A DNA stretch of 64,000 bases from Inquilinus ginsengisoli_A (GTDB lineage: Bacteria > Pseudomonadota > Alphaproteobacteria > DSM-16000 > Inquilinaceae). The position numbers were made by a program, and so were the translations under genes. This document shows positions 24,193-33,425 of this stretch, in pieces. The notes under the pieces were generated by a model, which was not told where the DNA came from, ran no database searches, and saw nothing but the letters and a program-made list of their open reading frames with translations. The DNA lies in contig NZ_JAVDPW010000002.1 in NCBI RefSeq assembly GCF_031453975.1, forward strand, positions 124,001 to 188,000, in the 5' to 3' direction. Position 1 is the stretch's first letter. The number at the start of each line of letters is the position of its first letter.

Positions 24193-25286
24193 GCCGGAAT
24201 TCCTTCGAGCACGGGCAAGCTGTGGGCCGTCGTGTCGGCAGCCGGGGCGTCCAGCCGCAGGCAGGCGGCGCTGTGCAGCGGGCCGTCGGCCGCGGTGAGC
24301 GGCGGCACGATCGCGCGGCACAGCGCCGTGGCGGAAGCGCAGCGCGGCGCGAAGGCGCAGCCGGACGGCATCGCCTGCGGCGACGGCACCGTGCCGGGCA
24401 CCGGCGTCAGCCGCGTGCGCGGGCCTTCCAGGTCCGGCAGCGCCGCCAGCAGCCCGCGCGTGTAGGGATGGCGCGGATGGGCGAGCAGCGCATCGGTCGG
24501 CCCGGTCTCGACCACGCGGCCGGCATACATGACGGCGATGCGGTCGCACAGCTCGGCGACGACGCCGAGATCGTGGGAGATCAGCACCAGCCCCATGCCG
24601 GTGTCGCGGCGGATGTCCTGGATGAGGTCGAGGATCTGCGCCTGGATGGTCGCGTCCAGCGCCGTCGTCGGCTCGTCCGCCACCAGCACATCCGGCTCGC
24701 CGGCCAGGGCGATCGCGATCATCACCCGCTGGTTCATGCCGCCCGACAGCTCGTGCGGATACTGCCGCAGCCGCCGCCCGGCATCGGCGATGCCGACCCG
24801 GTCGAGCAGCCGTAGCGCCTCGGCCCGGGCGGCGGCGCCGCGCAGGCCGCGATGCAGGCGCAGCGCCTCGCAGATCTGGCCGCCGATGCGGTAGACCGGG
24901 TTGAGCGAACTGGTGGGATCCTGGAACACGAGGCCGATCCGGCCGCCGCGGACGGCCGACATCTCGCGCTCGGAGAGTCGCGTCAGGTCGCGGCCGTCCA
25001 GCAGGACCTGGCCCGAGACGGCGACATCCTTGCCGAGCAGCCGGAGGGCCGCGAGCCAGGTGACGCTCTTGCCGCAGCCCGACTCGCCGACGATGCCCAG
25101 CGCCTCGCCCCGCGCGATGGCGAGATCGATGCCATGCACCACCGGCACCCGGTCGCCGCCGTGCGAGAAGGAGACCGAATAGGAGTCCAGCGCCAGCAGC
25201 GGCGCGGCGGCTGTGCGTCCCCGGCCCCGATCGGCCGGCTGCACGGGCGCCGGCGGGGCGGCGCTGTCGATCCTGGGGTCATGCAT
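24189..25286 (-). CDS. Peptide-type ABC importer ATPase, DppD/OppD-like
   Basis: This 365-residue ATPase has Walker A GESGCGKS at 67-74, signature LSGGMNQR, Walker B VLVADEPTTALD and a C-terminal cysteine cluster (GCAFAPRCASATALC ... SAAC). It has a disordered proline/alanine N-terminal extension of about 28 residues. It is the first gene of an operon with the OppF-like ATPase and the phosphodiesterase; that operon converges on the permease/binding-protein operon of 17.3-21.5 kb. Both ATPases are of the type that works as a heterodimer. Confidence 0.93.
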   Translation of the reverse strand: MHDPRIDSAAPPAPVQPADRGRGRTAAAPLLALDSYSVSFSHGGDRVPVVHGIDLAIARGEALGIVGESGCGKSVTWLAALRLLGKDVAVSGQVLLDGRDLTRLSEREMSAVRGGRIGLVFQDPTSSLNPVYRIGGQICEALRLHRGLRGAAARAEALRLLDRVGIADAGRRLRQYPHELSGGMNQRVMIAIALAGEPDVLVADEPTTALDATIQAQILDLIQDIRRDTGMGLVLISHDLGVVAELCDRIAVMYAGRVVETGPTDALLAHPRHPYTRGLLAALPDLEGPRTRLTPVPGTVPSPQAMPSGCAFAPRCASATALCRAIVPPLTAADGPLHSAACLRLDAPAADTTAHSLPVLEGIPA

Positions 25287-25399
25287 CCCAGGGGTTTAGT
25301 ACGGCGGTCATGACCGGATGATGACATCGCCCGCTCAACCGGCCGGATCGCCGCATCAGGAAACACCGCAGCCGCGTCCCGGGAACCGATGGACGGTCG

Positions 25400-27058
25400 C
25401 TATGCCGGTCCGTCCGCATGGCGCACCAGGAACATCGGCCCGACGCGGATGCCGGTGCGGCCGTCCTCGTCCCGGGCCGCCAGTTCCAGCGCCTCGCCCT
25501 CGTACAGGATTCCGTGCATGCGCCAGCTGCCGTCGGGCAGCTGCTCGCAGTCATGGGTGCAGAAATACTCGATCAGGCATTTCAGCTTTCCGTCGGCGTA
25601 GAGCAGATAGGTCGGGTTGAAGTCCGGGCCGTAGACCCCGAGATGCGGCGCCAGCTCGGCCGGCGCGTCGGAAGCCATGGTGTTGCGCCGGCTCCAGTCC
25701 TGGCCCTTCCAGCCCAGCACCCCATCGGCCCGGAGGGTCAGGTCGAGATGCGGATAATCCGCCCCCTCCGCGTAGATGCGGCCGTCGATGGTGAAGGCGT
25801 CGCCGCCGCGCCATTTCAGCTCCAGCGGCACGCCCTCGCCCATCAGGTACAGGCGGCCGTCCTTCTGCCGCAGTTCCACGCTCTCGCTGCCGTCGGCCGC
25901 CTGGTAGACGCCCGGCATCGCCGTCAGGTGCGCCGCGGTCAGCGGCGGATGCTTCGCCGGCGGCGCCGGCGGCCGGCCCATCCGGCGCGACGCCAAAGCG
26001 AGCTGCAGCGCCCGCTTCGCGATCCTGTCGCCGATCTGGTTGCTGAAATCGAGGGTGGAGAAGACCAGCGCCGCCAGCCCGGCATGGGGCAGCGCCGCCA
26101 TCTGGGTGGCATAGCCATAGACCGCGCCGCCATGGCCGACCGACAGCCAGCCATCGACCTCGCCGACGCCGAAGCACAGGCCGTAGCCCTTCTGGCTGCT
26201 GCTGTGGCCGGCCGGGCGCCGGCCGACCACCGTCCACATCTGCCGCAGGCTGGCGGGCGAAATGACGGAGCGGCCATCCGGGGCGAAGCCGCCGCGCAGC
26301 ATGCAGCTGGCGAACTTCGCCATGTCGGGCGCGGTGGAGAAGATGGCGCCTGCCGGGGACCCGCCGAGGTCGAAGACCGGCGCGGGGAAGTCGTGGTCGA
26401 AATCCCACATCCAGGCCGGGGCCAGCCGGTCCCGCATCTCCGGCGCCAGGACGGCGCTGCTCTCGGCCATGCCCAGCGGCGCGAAGATGTGGCGGGCGAC
26501 GTAATCGGCGTAGCGCAGGCCGCTGACCTGCTCCAGCACCCAGCCGACCACGGCGATGCCGGCGTTCGAGTAGTGCATGATCCCGGCGCTGGGATCCTCC
26601 TTCAGCACCGAGGTCTTCAGCCCCTCGACCGTCACCTGCAGCCCCGGCCGCCGGTCGTCGAGGTAGTGGCCGTCCTTCGGCTCGCGCACCAGGCCGGCGG
26701 TGTGGCTCATCAGCTTGCGCAGCGACACCTGCGGGCCGTGCGGGCCGCTTTCGCGCCCGGCGAAGGGGTTCGCCGGATGGAAGCCGGGGATATAGGCCGA
26801 GACGTCGGCGTCGATGTCGAGCAACCCCTTCTCGGCCAGCTGCATGATGCCGATCGCGGTGAACATCTTGGTCAGGGAGCCGATGCGGAACAACGAGCTT
26901 CCGTCCAGCCGGTGGCCGAGATCCGGCCGCACCACATGGCCGGTGGCGAGGAGCGCGTCGCGGTCGACCACGGCGTAGGAGATCGAGGGGATCGCCTTGT
27001 CGCCGACCTCATGCGCGATGAATTCCTCCAGGCCGGCGGCCAGGGCACGGGCGTCCAT
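25400..27058 (-). CDS. Serine beta-lactamase-fold hydrolase (class C-like peptidase/esterase)
   Basis: The 552-residue protein has the active-site motif S61-L-T-K64 (SxxK), Y163-S-N165 (YxN) and the third motif VGHGGAVYG near residue 315. These are the hallmarks of penicillin-binding-protein/class C beta-lactamase-like hydrolases, which include D-aminopeptidases, esterases and peptide-processing enzymes. The last 180 residues form a separate beta-rich domain. No signal peptide is seen, so it acts in the cytoplasm. It is the last gene of a complete Opp-type importer operon (14 bases after the permease stop), which suggests it trims or hydrolyses the imported peptide-like compound. Confidence 0.88.
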   Translation of the reverse strand: MDARALAAGLEEFIAHEVGDKAIPSISYAVVDRDALLATGHVVRPDLGHRLDGSSLFRIGSLTKMFTAIGIMQLAEKGLLDIDADVSAYIPGFHPANPFAGRESGPHGPQVSLRKLMSHTAGLVREPKDGHYLDDRRPGLQVTVEGLKTSVLKEDPSAGIMHYSNAGIAVVGWVLEQVSGLRYADYVARHIFAPLGMAESSAVLAPEMRDRLAPAWMWDFDHDFPAPVFDLGGSPAGAIFSTAPDMAKFASCMLRGGFAPDGRSVISPASLRQMWTVVGRRPAGHSSSQKGYGLCFGVGEVDGWLSVGHGGAVYGYATQMAALPHAGLAALVFSTLDFSNQIGDRIAKRALQLALASRRMGRPPAPPAKHPPLTAAHLTAMPGVYQAADGSESVELRQKDGRLYLMGEGVPLELKWRGGDAFTIDGRIYAEGADYPHLDLTLRADGVLGWKGQDWSRRNTMASDAPAELAPHLGVYGPDFNPTYLLYADGKLKCLIEYFCTHDCEQLPDGSWRMHGILYEGEALELAARDEDGRTGIRVGPMFLVRHADGPA

Positions 27059-27072
27059 TCGGTCGTCTCCTC

Positions 27073-27945
27073 TCAGGTCCGGAGGCGCGGGTCGAGGATG
27101 TCGCGCAGCGCGTCGCCCAGCAGGCTCCAGGACAGCACGAACAGGAAGATCGCGGCGCCGGGGAAGGCCAGCGTGTACCAGTAGCGGAACGGGCTGTCGC
27201 CGCGGCCGACGATCCAGTTGCGGGAATAGCTGATCAGCTGGCCCCAATCGGCGTAGCCCGGCTCGACCCCGACACCAAGGAAGCTGAGGGCGGAGGCGGT
27301 CAGCACCATCGACCCCGTCATCATCGTGGCCAGCACCAGCACCGGGAAGAACGCGTTCGGCAGGATGTGCCGCAGCAGCAGCCGGATGTCGCGCGTGCCG
27401 TAGGACCGCGCGGCCTTGACGTAGTCCAGCTCCTTCACCCGCAGGATTTCGCTGCGGATGACCCGGGCGTAGTTCATCCAGCCGAAGGTGGTCAGCGCGA
27501 TCGTCATCGGCCCGATGCCCTTGCCCAGCAGCGTGGTCAGCACCATCGCCGCGATCAGGAACGGCACGGCCAGGAAGACGTCGACGATGCGCATCAGCAC
27601 CTCGTCCACCATGCCGCCGTAGAAGGCCGACACCGCCCCCACCAGCACGCCGATCAGGGTCGAGATCAGGACGACGCCGAGGCCGATCTTGAAGGCGGTG
27701 CGAGTGCCCCAGACCAGACCGTAATAGATGTCGAACTGCCCCTCGGTGGTGCCCAGCAGGGCCCGGGCCGAGGGCGGCTGCGGCGTGGCGCGGAAGCCGC
27801 TGCGCGGGATCTCGTAGGGCGAGGACTGGTACGGCTCCGGCGGCGCGATCACCGGGGCCAGCGCGGCGACGACGACGAAGCCCACCAGGGCCAGGACGCC
27901 CAGCAGCGACAGCGGGTTGCGCAGCAGATACGCGACGATCTTCAT
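27073..27945 (-). CDS. Peptide-type ABC permease, DppC/OppC-like
   Basis: The 290-residue protein has an N-terminal anchor, a periplasmic stretch with the ARALLGTTEGQFDIYYGLVW motif, five further membrane segments and the docking loop DYVKAARSYGTRDIRLLLRH. The start ATG 27945 overlaps the stop of the DppB-like gene (ATGA). The serine hydrolase gene follows 14 bases after its stop. Confidence 0.92.
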   Translation of the reverse strand: MKIVAYLLRNPLSLLGVLALVGFVVVAALAPVIAPPEPYQSSPYEIPRSGFRATPQPPSARALLGTTEGQFDIYYGLVWGTRTAFKIGLGVVLISTLIGVLVGAVSAFYGGMVDEVLMRIVDVFLAVPFLIAAMVLTTLLGKGIGPMTIALTTFGWMNYARVIRSEILRVKELDYVKAARSYGTRDIRLLLRHILPNAFFPVLVLATMMTGSMVLTASALSFLGVGVEPGYADWGQLISYSRNWIVGRGDSPFRYWYTLAFPGAAIFLFVLSWSLLGDALRDILDPRLRT

Positions 27946-28979
27946 GCCAGCCTCACCCGCGGGTCCAACAAGGGGTACAGCAGGTCCACCACCAGGTTGA
28001 GGACCACCAGCACCAGCGCGAAATAGAGGGCGAAGCCCAGCACCGCCGGGAAGTCCAGGTTGGCGGCCGCGTTCGCGGCGAACTGGCCGATGCCGTGATA
28101 GTCGAAGATTGTCTCGGTGATGACGACGCCGCCCAGCATCGCCGCCACCTCCATCCCCGCGACGGTGACCACCGGCAGCAGGGCGTTGCGCCGGGCGTGC
28201 CGGTTCTGCACCACCCGCTCGCTGAGGCCCTTGGCGCGGGCGGTGCGGACATAGTCCTGGCGCAGCGATTCCAGCATCGAGGTGCGCATGATCCGCGTCA
28301 TCGATGCCAGGTTGACGTAGCTGAGGGTCACCACCGGCAGGATCAGGTGGCGCAGCGCGTCCAGGAAGACCGGCCAGTCGCCGTTCAGCAGCGCGTCGAC
28401 CGTGTTCAGCCCGGTCCAGCGCCGGAAGCCGTCGCCCCCGACCTCGATCAGCGCCCACTGGCTCAGCCGCCCCGGCGGGAACCAGCCGAGCGAGCCGTAG
28501 AACACCATCAGCATCAGGAGGCCGAAGACGAAGACCGGGAACGACCAGCCGAGCACGGTGAACAGGCGGATGCCGTGATCGATTGGCCGGTTCAGGTGCA
28601 CACCGGCCCGGCTGCCCAGCCAGATCGCGCCGAGGATGCCCGGCACGAAGGCGAAGATCACCAGCTCCAGCGTCGCCGGGAACAGCGAGACCAGCGCCTC
28701 GGCCACCGGCATCCGCGCCGTCTCCGACCAGCCGAGGTTGCCCTGCAGGATGTTGCCGATCCAGCGGCCGTACTGCAGGTGGAACGGGTCGTTCAGACCG
28801 TATTTCTCGATCAGCGCCGCGACCTGGGCCGCACCGCCCTTCAGCGCGTCGGGCCCGGGCACATAGGTCAGCATGCGCTGGGTCGGGGTCAGCATCATCT
28901 GCATCGCGAAGATCATCAGCGTCAGCGCGAAGAAGACGATCGGGATGAAGGACAGCCGTCGGATGGTGTAAGCCAGCAT
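27942..28979 (-). CDS. Peptide-type ABC permease, DppB/OppB-like
   Basis: This 345-residue permease has six membrane segments, an OppB-type N-terminus (LAYTIRRLSFIPIVFFAL) and the cytoplasmic loop RQDYVRTARAKGLSERVVQN. It is longer than the DppB copy at 17294 because of an insertion around residues 160-215 (FPPGRLSQWALIEVGGDGF). It pairs with the DppC-like protein of 27073-27945. Confidence 0.93.
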   Translation of the reverse strand: MLAYTIRRLSFIPIVFFALTLMIFAMQMMLTPTQRMLTYVPGPDALKGGAAQVAALIEKYGLNDPFHLQYGRWIGNILQGNLGWSETARMPVAEALVSLFPATLELVIFAFVPGILGAIWLGSRAGVHLNRPIDHGIRLFTVLGWSFPVFVFGLLMLMVFYGSLGWFPPGRLSQWALIEVGGDGFRRWTGLNTVDALLNGDWPVFLDALRHLILPVVTLSYVNLASMTRIMRTSMLESLRQDYVRTARAKGLSERVVQNRHARRNALLPVVTVAGMEVAAMLGGVVITETIFDYHGIGQFAANAAANLDFPAVLGFALYFALVLVVLNLVVDLLYPLLDPRVRLA

Positions 28980-29051
28980 TGAAGGTCCCGGGCGGAAGGA
29001 ATCATGCGCCGGGCGGGGACGCCGGCCTGGCGCCCCTGCCCGGCCCGGCGG

Positions 29052-30983
29052 CTACTGCTTTTCCTTCTTGGTGATGGGATAGAAGTCCCAGGCCCCGTAG
29101 ACGATCATGTTGTTGACGTAGCCGTCGATCCAGTCGCGGGTGACGATGAAGCCGTACTCCTCCCACAGGAACTGGGTGGTGGCGTACTCGTAGCTCATGT
29201 CCTGAAGCTTGGCGTAGATCTTCTCCCGCTCCGCCGGATCCACCGTGGTCCACGCCTGCTTCAGGAGCGGGTCGAACTTCTCCCGCATCAGCTCCTGGTA
29301 GCCCTTGCCGCTCATCCCGGCCACCAGGCCGGTGCTGGCCAGGTAGTAGGTGGCGGCGCCCAGCGGCCCGCCCGGATCGGAATAGTCCGGCCCCCAGCCC
29401 ATGTAGGCCATCGGCGCGCTGGGGTCGGCCCCGCCATAGATCTTGTCGGCGAAGGTGGCCGACTGCAGCTCCTGGATCTTCAGCTTGAACTTGGGGTTGA
29501 TGCGAGCCAGGTTCTGCTGCAGCACCGACAGCGCCGCATGGGCCTCGGTCCGCCCCTGCGTCATGTAGGCGGTCATCTCGAAGCCGTTCTCCCAGAGCTG
29601 GCCGCCCCAGGCCTTCTTGAAATGCTCCGCCGCCTTGTCCGGGTCGAAGGTGTAGACCGGGCTGTCGGCGCGGTAGCCCATGATGCCGCGCACGGTGGGC
29701 CCGCGCAGCTGCACGGTCTTGCCGAGATGCACGTCGTCCAGCAGCAGCTGGTAGTCCTGGGCGTAGTTGAAGCCCTGCCGCACATCGATGTCGCTGAAGA
29801 AGTCCGGCGGGATGCCCTTGCCGTCCAGCTTGCCGCTGCCGATCGCCGGATTGTCCACGGCGCTGACCGGCCACATGTAGAACAGCGACCGGCCGAACAC
29901 CTTGGGCAGCCCTTCGGTCACCTTGATGCCGGGCTTGGACCCCACCTCCTCCAGGAACTCGACCGGGGTGGTGACCACGTCGGCGTCGCCGGCCTCGAGC
30001 TGCAGCAGCCGGGTGGTCCATTCCGGCACCGAGCGCAGCACCACACGCTCCAGCGACGCCGGCCCCTGCCAGTAGCCGTTGAACCGCTTCATGGTGATCT
30101 TCTTCTGCGACCGGTCCCAGTCCTCGACCATGAAGGGGCCGCTGCCGTTCTCGACCGAAAACAGCTTGTCCGCGCCCATCTCGGGCTTGTGGAACGGCTT
30201 CCAGGTGGCGGCGCCGCCGTCCCAGTCGCCCTGGTCGCGCGCCCATTCGCGGTCGATCACCGAGGTGGCGAAGGGCAGCGCCATGATGCCGAGCGTGGCC
30301 GGGAACGGCGCGTCCAGCACCAGCACCAGCTTGTCGCCCTCGACCTTGATCTTCTGCGCCAGCGCGTCGTGCACCTTGGCCAGGCCGGCCTGGTCGACCT
30401 CGGCGAAGGTCTTCACCCCGGCCAGGTCGGTGGCCCAGGCCTCGATGTTCGGGTACTTGCCGGCGGTGATCATCTCGGTCACCGCATTGGCCATGAAGCT
30501 GTCGCCCTGCAGCACCGCGCGCATCAGCGAATACTGCACGTCCTCGGCGGTCAGCTCGCCATAGCCGGGGGCGATCGCCGCCTTCTCCTGGTCGGTCAGC
30601 TCGTCATAGGGTTTCCAGGCGATGGTGCCGTCCGCGCCCTTGACCCCGACCTTGTGGGTGTAGACGCCCTTGCGGATCGGGAAGGTGTAGCTGATCGACC
30701 CGTCCGCGCCGGACTTGATCAGCCCGTTCTCCAGCGACGGCACCTCGGTCGACAGGGCCGGCACGAATTCGGAGATCTCGCTGCCCTTGTAGTTCAGGAG
30801 CCGCATGTAGGTGTTGATCGACACGTAGGTGTTGGCGGTGTCCGCCATATAGGCCGGGTCCAGCGTGCGGATGTCGTCGGTCCACAGATAGACCAGGGTG
30901 CCGGGATTCTTCAGCTCGGCTTGCGCCGTGCCGGACAGGGCCAGCAAGGCGATGCCAAGGCTGGGGCCGATCCAACTCTTCAT
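29052..30983 (-). CDS. Family 5 extracellular solute-binding protein (large OppA-like)
   Basis: The 643-residue protein has a Sec signal peptide cleaved after AQA near residue 22 and the family 5 core. It is about 120 residues longer than the binding protein at 19938. The operon also encodes two ATPases, two permeases and a serine hydrolase, so this is a full importer for an oligopeptide-like solute. A GGAGG ribosome site lies 7 bases before ATG 30983. An inverted repeat in the 170-base upstream gap (31083-31129) may regulate it. Confidence 0.93.
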   Translation of the reverse strand: MKSWIGPSLGIALLALSGTAQAELKNPGTLVYLWTDDIRTLDPAYMADTANTYVSINTYMRLLNYKGSEISEFVPALSTEVPSLENGLIKSGADGSISYTFPIRKGVYTHKVGVKGADGTIAWKPYDELTDQEKAAIAPGYGELTAEDVQYSLMRAVLQGDSFMANAVTEMITAGKYPNIEAWATDLAGVKTFAEVDQAGLAKVHDALAQKIKVEGDKLVLVLDAPFPATLGIMALPFATSVIDREWARDQGDWDGGAATWKPFHKPEMGADKLFSVENGSGPFMVEDWDRSQKKITMKRFNGYWQGPASLERVVLRSVPEWTTRLLQLEAGDADVVTTPVEFLEEVGSKPGIKVTEGLPKVFGRSLFYMWPVSAVDNPAIGSGKLDGKGIPPDFFSDIDVRQGFNYAQDYQLLLDDVHLGKTVQLRGPTVRGIMGYRADSPVYTFDPDKAAEHFKKAWGGQLWENGFEMTAYMTQGRTEAHAALSVLQQNLARINPKFKLKIQELQSATFADKIYGGADPSAPMAYMGWGPDYSDPGGPLGAATYYLASTGLVAGMSGKGYQELMREKFDPLLKQAWTTVDPAEREKIYAKLQDMSYEYATTQFLWEEYGFIVTRDWIDGYVNNMIVYGAWDFYPITKKEKQ

Positions 30984-31082
30984 CGAGAAGCCTCCTGCTG
31001 ATGGGCGTTGTTTGCCCTTATGGGGTCGCCTGGAACGGCGATCTGCCAGCAGTGTGTCTGAGGCCCGGCGAGAAGACCATAC

Positions 31083-31129
31083 CCAATACGCCCAAATTTC
31101 CCCTTTCTGAAAATCCTTTAGCGTATTGG
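31083..31129. promoter_or_regulatory. Inverted repeat upstream of the large binding-protein gene
   Basis: CCAATACGC (31083-31091) and GCGTATTGG (31121-31129) are perfect inverted copies separated by 29 bases in an AT-richer gap between the ATPase gene and the binding-protein gene. The 3-turn centre-to-centre spacing suits an operator pair, or an RNA structure that gives the binding protein a separate transcript. Binding-protein genes are often expressed more than the other genes of the operon. Confidence 0.4.
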
Positions 31130-31153
31130 AATATAACCCCAGCTCATGGCCCG

Positions 31154-32080
31154 TCAGGCTTCCGCGCGCACAAAATGCCGGTCCGACACCTGCTGCATCG
31201 GCAGGAACACCGGCTGGAAGTCGGCGGGCCGCACCGCGCTGGGGATCTCGTCCGCCAGCAGCAGGCGGTTTTCCGGCCGCTCCCGCGGGTTGGCGACCGG
31301 GACGGAGGCCAGCAGCTTGCGGGTGTAGCTGTGCCGCGGGTTGCCGAAGACCTCGCGCCGGCTGCCGATCTCGACGATCTGGCCGAGATACATCACCGCC
31401 ACGCGATGGGCCATCCGCTCCACCACCGCCATGTCGTGCGAGATGAACAGGACGGAAATCCCGGTTTCCGCCTGCAGGTCCATCAGCAGGTTGATGACCT
31501 GGGCCTGGATGGTGACGTCGAGCGAGGCCACGGCCTCGTCCGCGATCACCAGCTTCGGCCGGGTGCTCAGCGCACGGGCGATGCAGATGCGCTGGCGCTG
31601 GCCGCCGGAGAAGGCGTGCGGGTGGCGCCGCGCATGCTCGGGCGTCAGCCCCACCCGCTGCAGCAGTTCGGCGACCCGCGCCTGGACCTCGGCGCGCGAC
31701 AGGCCGCCATGGACCCGCATCGGGTCGGCGATCGCCTGCCCCACGGTCATGCGGGGGTTGAGCGAGCTGAACGGGTCCTGGAACACCATCTGCACCTGGC
31801 GGCGCAGCGCCTGGATCTCGCGCGCCGGCTGCCCCAGCGTCTCCCGCCCCTCGAACCGGATCGAGCCGGAGACCGGCCGGTCCAGCTGCAGGATGCTGCG
31901 GCCGATGGTGGATTTGCCGCAGCCGCTTTCCCCCACCAGGGCCAGCGTCTCGCCCGGGAAGATCTCGAACGACACGTTCTCGACCGCATGGACGCGGCCC
32001 GTCACCTTGCCGAAGACGCCGGACCGCAGGTCGAAGCGGGTCGTCAGCTTCTCGACCGCCAGCACGGGCGCGCGGGTCAT
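31154..32080 (-). CDS. Peptide-type ABC importer ATPase, OppF-like, without the cysteine tail
   Basis: The 308-residue protein has Walker A GESGCGKS, signature FSGGQRQR and Walker B LVIADEAVASLD. After the Opp-type C-terminal stretch (GNPRHSYTRKLLASVPVANP) it ends without the four cysteines found in the ATPases of 23212-25286. The start ATG 32080 overlaps the stop of the partner ATPase. The Walker B glutamate is followed by A instead of the usual P (DEAVASLD). Confidence 0.92.
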   Translation of the reverse strand: MTRAPVLAVEKLTTRFDLRSGVFGKVTGRVHAVENVSFEIFPGETLALVGESGCGKSTIGRSILQLDRPVSGSIRFEGRETLGQPAREIQALRRQVQMVFQDPFSSLNPRMTVGQAIADPMRVHGGLSRAEVQARVAELLQRVGLTPEHARRHPHAFSGGQRQRICIARALSTRPKLVIADEAVASLDVTIQAQVINLLMDLQAETGISVLFISHDMAVVERMAHRVAVMYLGQIVEIGSRREVFGNPRHSYTRKLLASVPVANPRERPENRLLLADEIPSAVRPADFQPVFLPMQQVSDRHFVRAEA

Positions 32081-33000
32081 GCCGGCACCGCCTCGACGCG
32101 CACGGCGTCGCGTGTCCCGGCCAGGCCGGGATCGTCGCGCAGCTCGACCAGCGGGAACCGCTCCGGCTCGTCCTTGTCGGCCATGCTGCCCAGGCGCGGC
32201 ACCGCGGCCAGCAGCGATCGGGTGTAGGCGTGAAGCGGCGTCTCGAACACCTCGTAGACCGTTCCGGTTTCCACGATCTCTCCCTTCAGCATGACGCAGA
32301 TGCGGTCCGCCATCTCGGCCACCACGCCCATGTCGTGGGTGATGAACAGCACCGACATCCCGATCTCGCGCTGCAGCGCCCGCACCAGGTCCAGGATCTG
32401 GGCCTGGATGGTGACGTCCAGCGCCGTGGTGGGTTCGTCCAGGATCATCAGCGACGGGCGGCAGCACAGCGCCATGGCGATCATCACCCGCTGGCGCATG
32501 CCGCCGGACAGGTGGTGGGGATACTGGTCCAGCCGCTTCTCCGCCTCCGGCACCCGCACCAGCTTCAGCGCGTTCAGCGCGATGGTGCGCGCCTCCGCCG
32601 CGCTCTTGCCCTGGTGCCGCATGATCGCCTCGCCGATCTGGAAGCCGATGCTGAACACCGGGTTCAGGCTGGCCATCGGGTCCTGGAACACCATCGAGAT
32701 GTCGGATCCCCGCACACTCTGCATCCGCTTCTGCGGCAGCCGGGCCAGGTCGACCACCTCTCCCCCCGCCAGGCGCATGCGGATCGATCCGCCGGCCAGC
32801 CGGGCACCGTCGTATTCGGCCAGCCGCATGATGGTCATCGCGGTGACCGACTTGCCGCTGCCCGATTCGCCGACCAGGGCCAGCGTCTCGCCCCGTCCGA
32901 TATGGAACGATACGCCCTTCACGGCGCGCAGCGTCTGGCCCCCGCCCAGGGAGAACGAGACCTGGAGATTGTCGACCTCGAGCACGCGATCATCGTTCAT
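32077..33000 (-). CDS. Peptide-type ABC importer ATPase, OppD-like, without the cysteine tail
   Basis: This 307-residue ATPase has Walker A GESGSGKS, signature LSGGMRQR, Walker B LMILDEPTTALD and the family's C-terminal region (ETPLHAYTRSLLAAVPRLGS), but no C-terminal cysteine cluster. It is the first gene of the operon that runs to 25400 (ATPase, ATPase, binding protein, permease, permease, serine hydrolase). Start ATG 33000 has a GGAG site. Confidence 0.93.
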   Translation of the reverse strand: MNDDRVLEVDNLQVSFSLGGGQTLRAVKGVSFHIGRGETLALVGESGSGKSVTAMTIMRLAEYDGARLAGGSIRMRLAGGEVVDLARLPQKRMQSVRGSDISMVFQDPMASLNPVFSIGFQIGEAIMRHQGKSAAEARTIALNALKLVRVPEAEKRLDQYPHHLSGGMRQRVMIAMALCCRPSLMILDEPTTALDVTIQAQILDLVRALQREIGMSVLFITHDMGVVAEMADRICVMLKGEIVETGTVYEVFETPLHAYTRSLLAAVPRLGSMADKDEPERFPLVELRDDPGLAGTRDAVRVEAVPA

Positions 33001-33425
33001 GGGGGCTCCGATGCTGGCGATCCGGGAGAGCGGGACCGCGATATGCCGGTCCGATCGATCGAAGAACGACGCCAGCCGACAATCTCCGCTGCCGGCCTGT
33101 CAACCAAAATGCATCCGACCTTCGGAACTGGTCCCCTCCGGCCGGGGTCGGCTCCTGCATTTTCTCCGCCCCGGCGGCCGGTTCGGCCGGGCGCCGGCGC
33201 GCCGGCCGTCCTCGGCAAAACGCCGATCCATGCAGGCCTGCCGGAAGGGCGCGGCCACTCATCCCGGAGGCGCAAGCGCCTTCGGCCTCTCCCATGATCC
33301 CCGGGTCAAGCCCGGGGGCGGGAAAGGCAAAACCATCCTCGTAGGTTAGGTTCGCGGCTCGCGAACCCAACACATTGCAGGCGGTGGAATGTTGGGTTCG
33401 CCCAACGCGAACCCAACCTACGCGC
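33001..33425. repeat. Gene-free gap with nested palindromes
   Basis: No convincing gene is present. Two repeat elements are visible. CCCCGGG (33299-33305) / CCCGGGG (33311-33317) is a short hairpin. GTAGGTTAGGTTCGCG (33341-33356) pairs with CGCGAACCCAACCTAC (33406-33421) with one mismatch, and inside it GCGAACCCAACACATT (33361-33376) pairs with AATGTTGGGTTCGC (33388-33401) with a 2-base bulge. This GTAGGTTGGGTTCGC family is a common dispersed proteobacterial repeat. The upstream part should hold the promoter of the ATPase-led operon. Confidence 0.6.
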
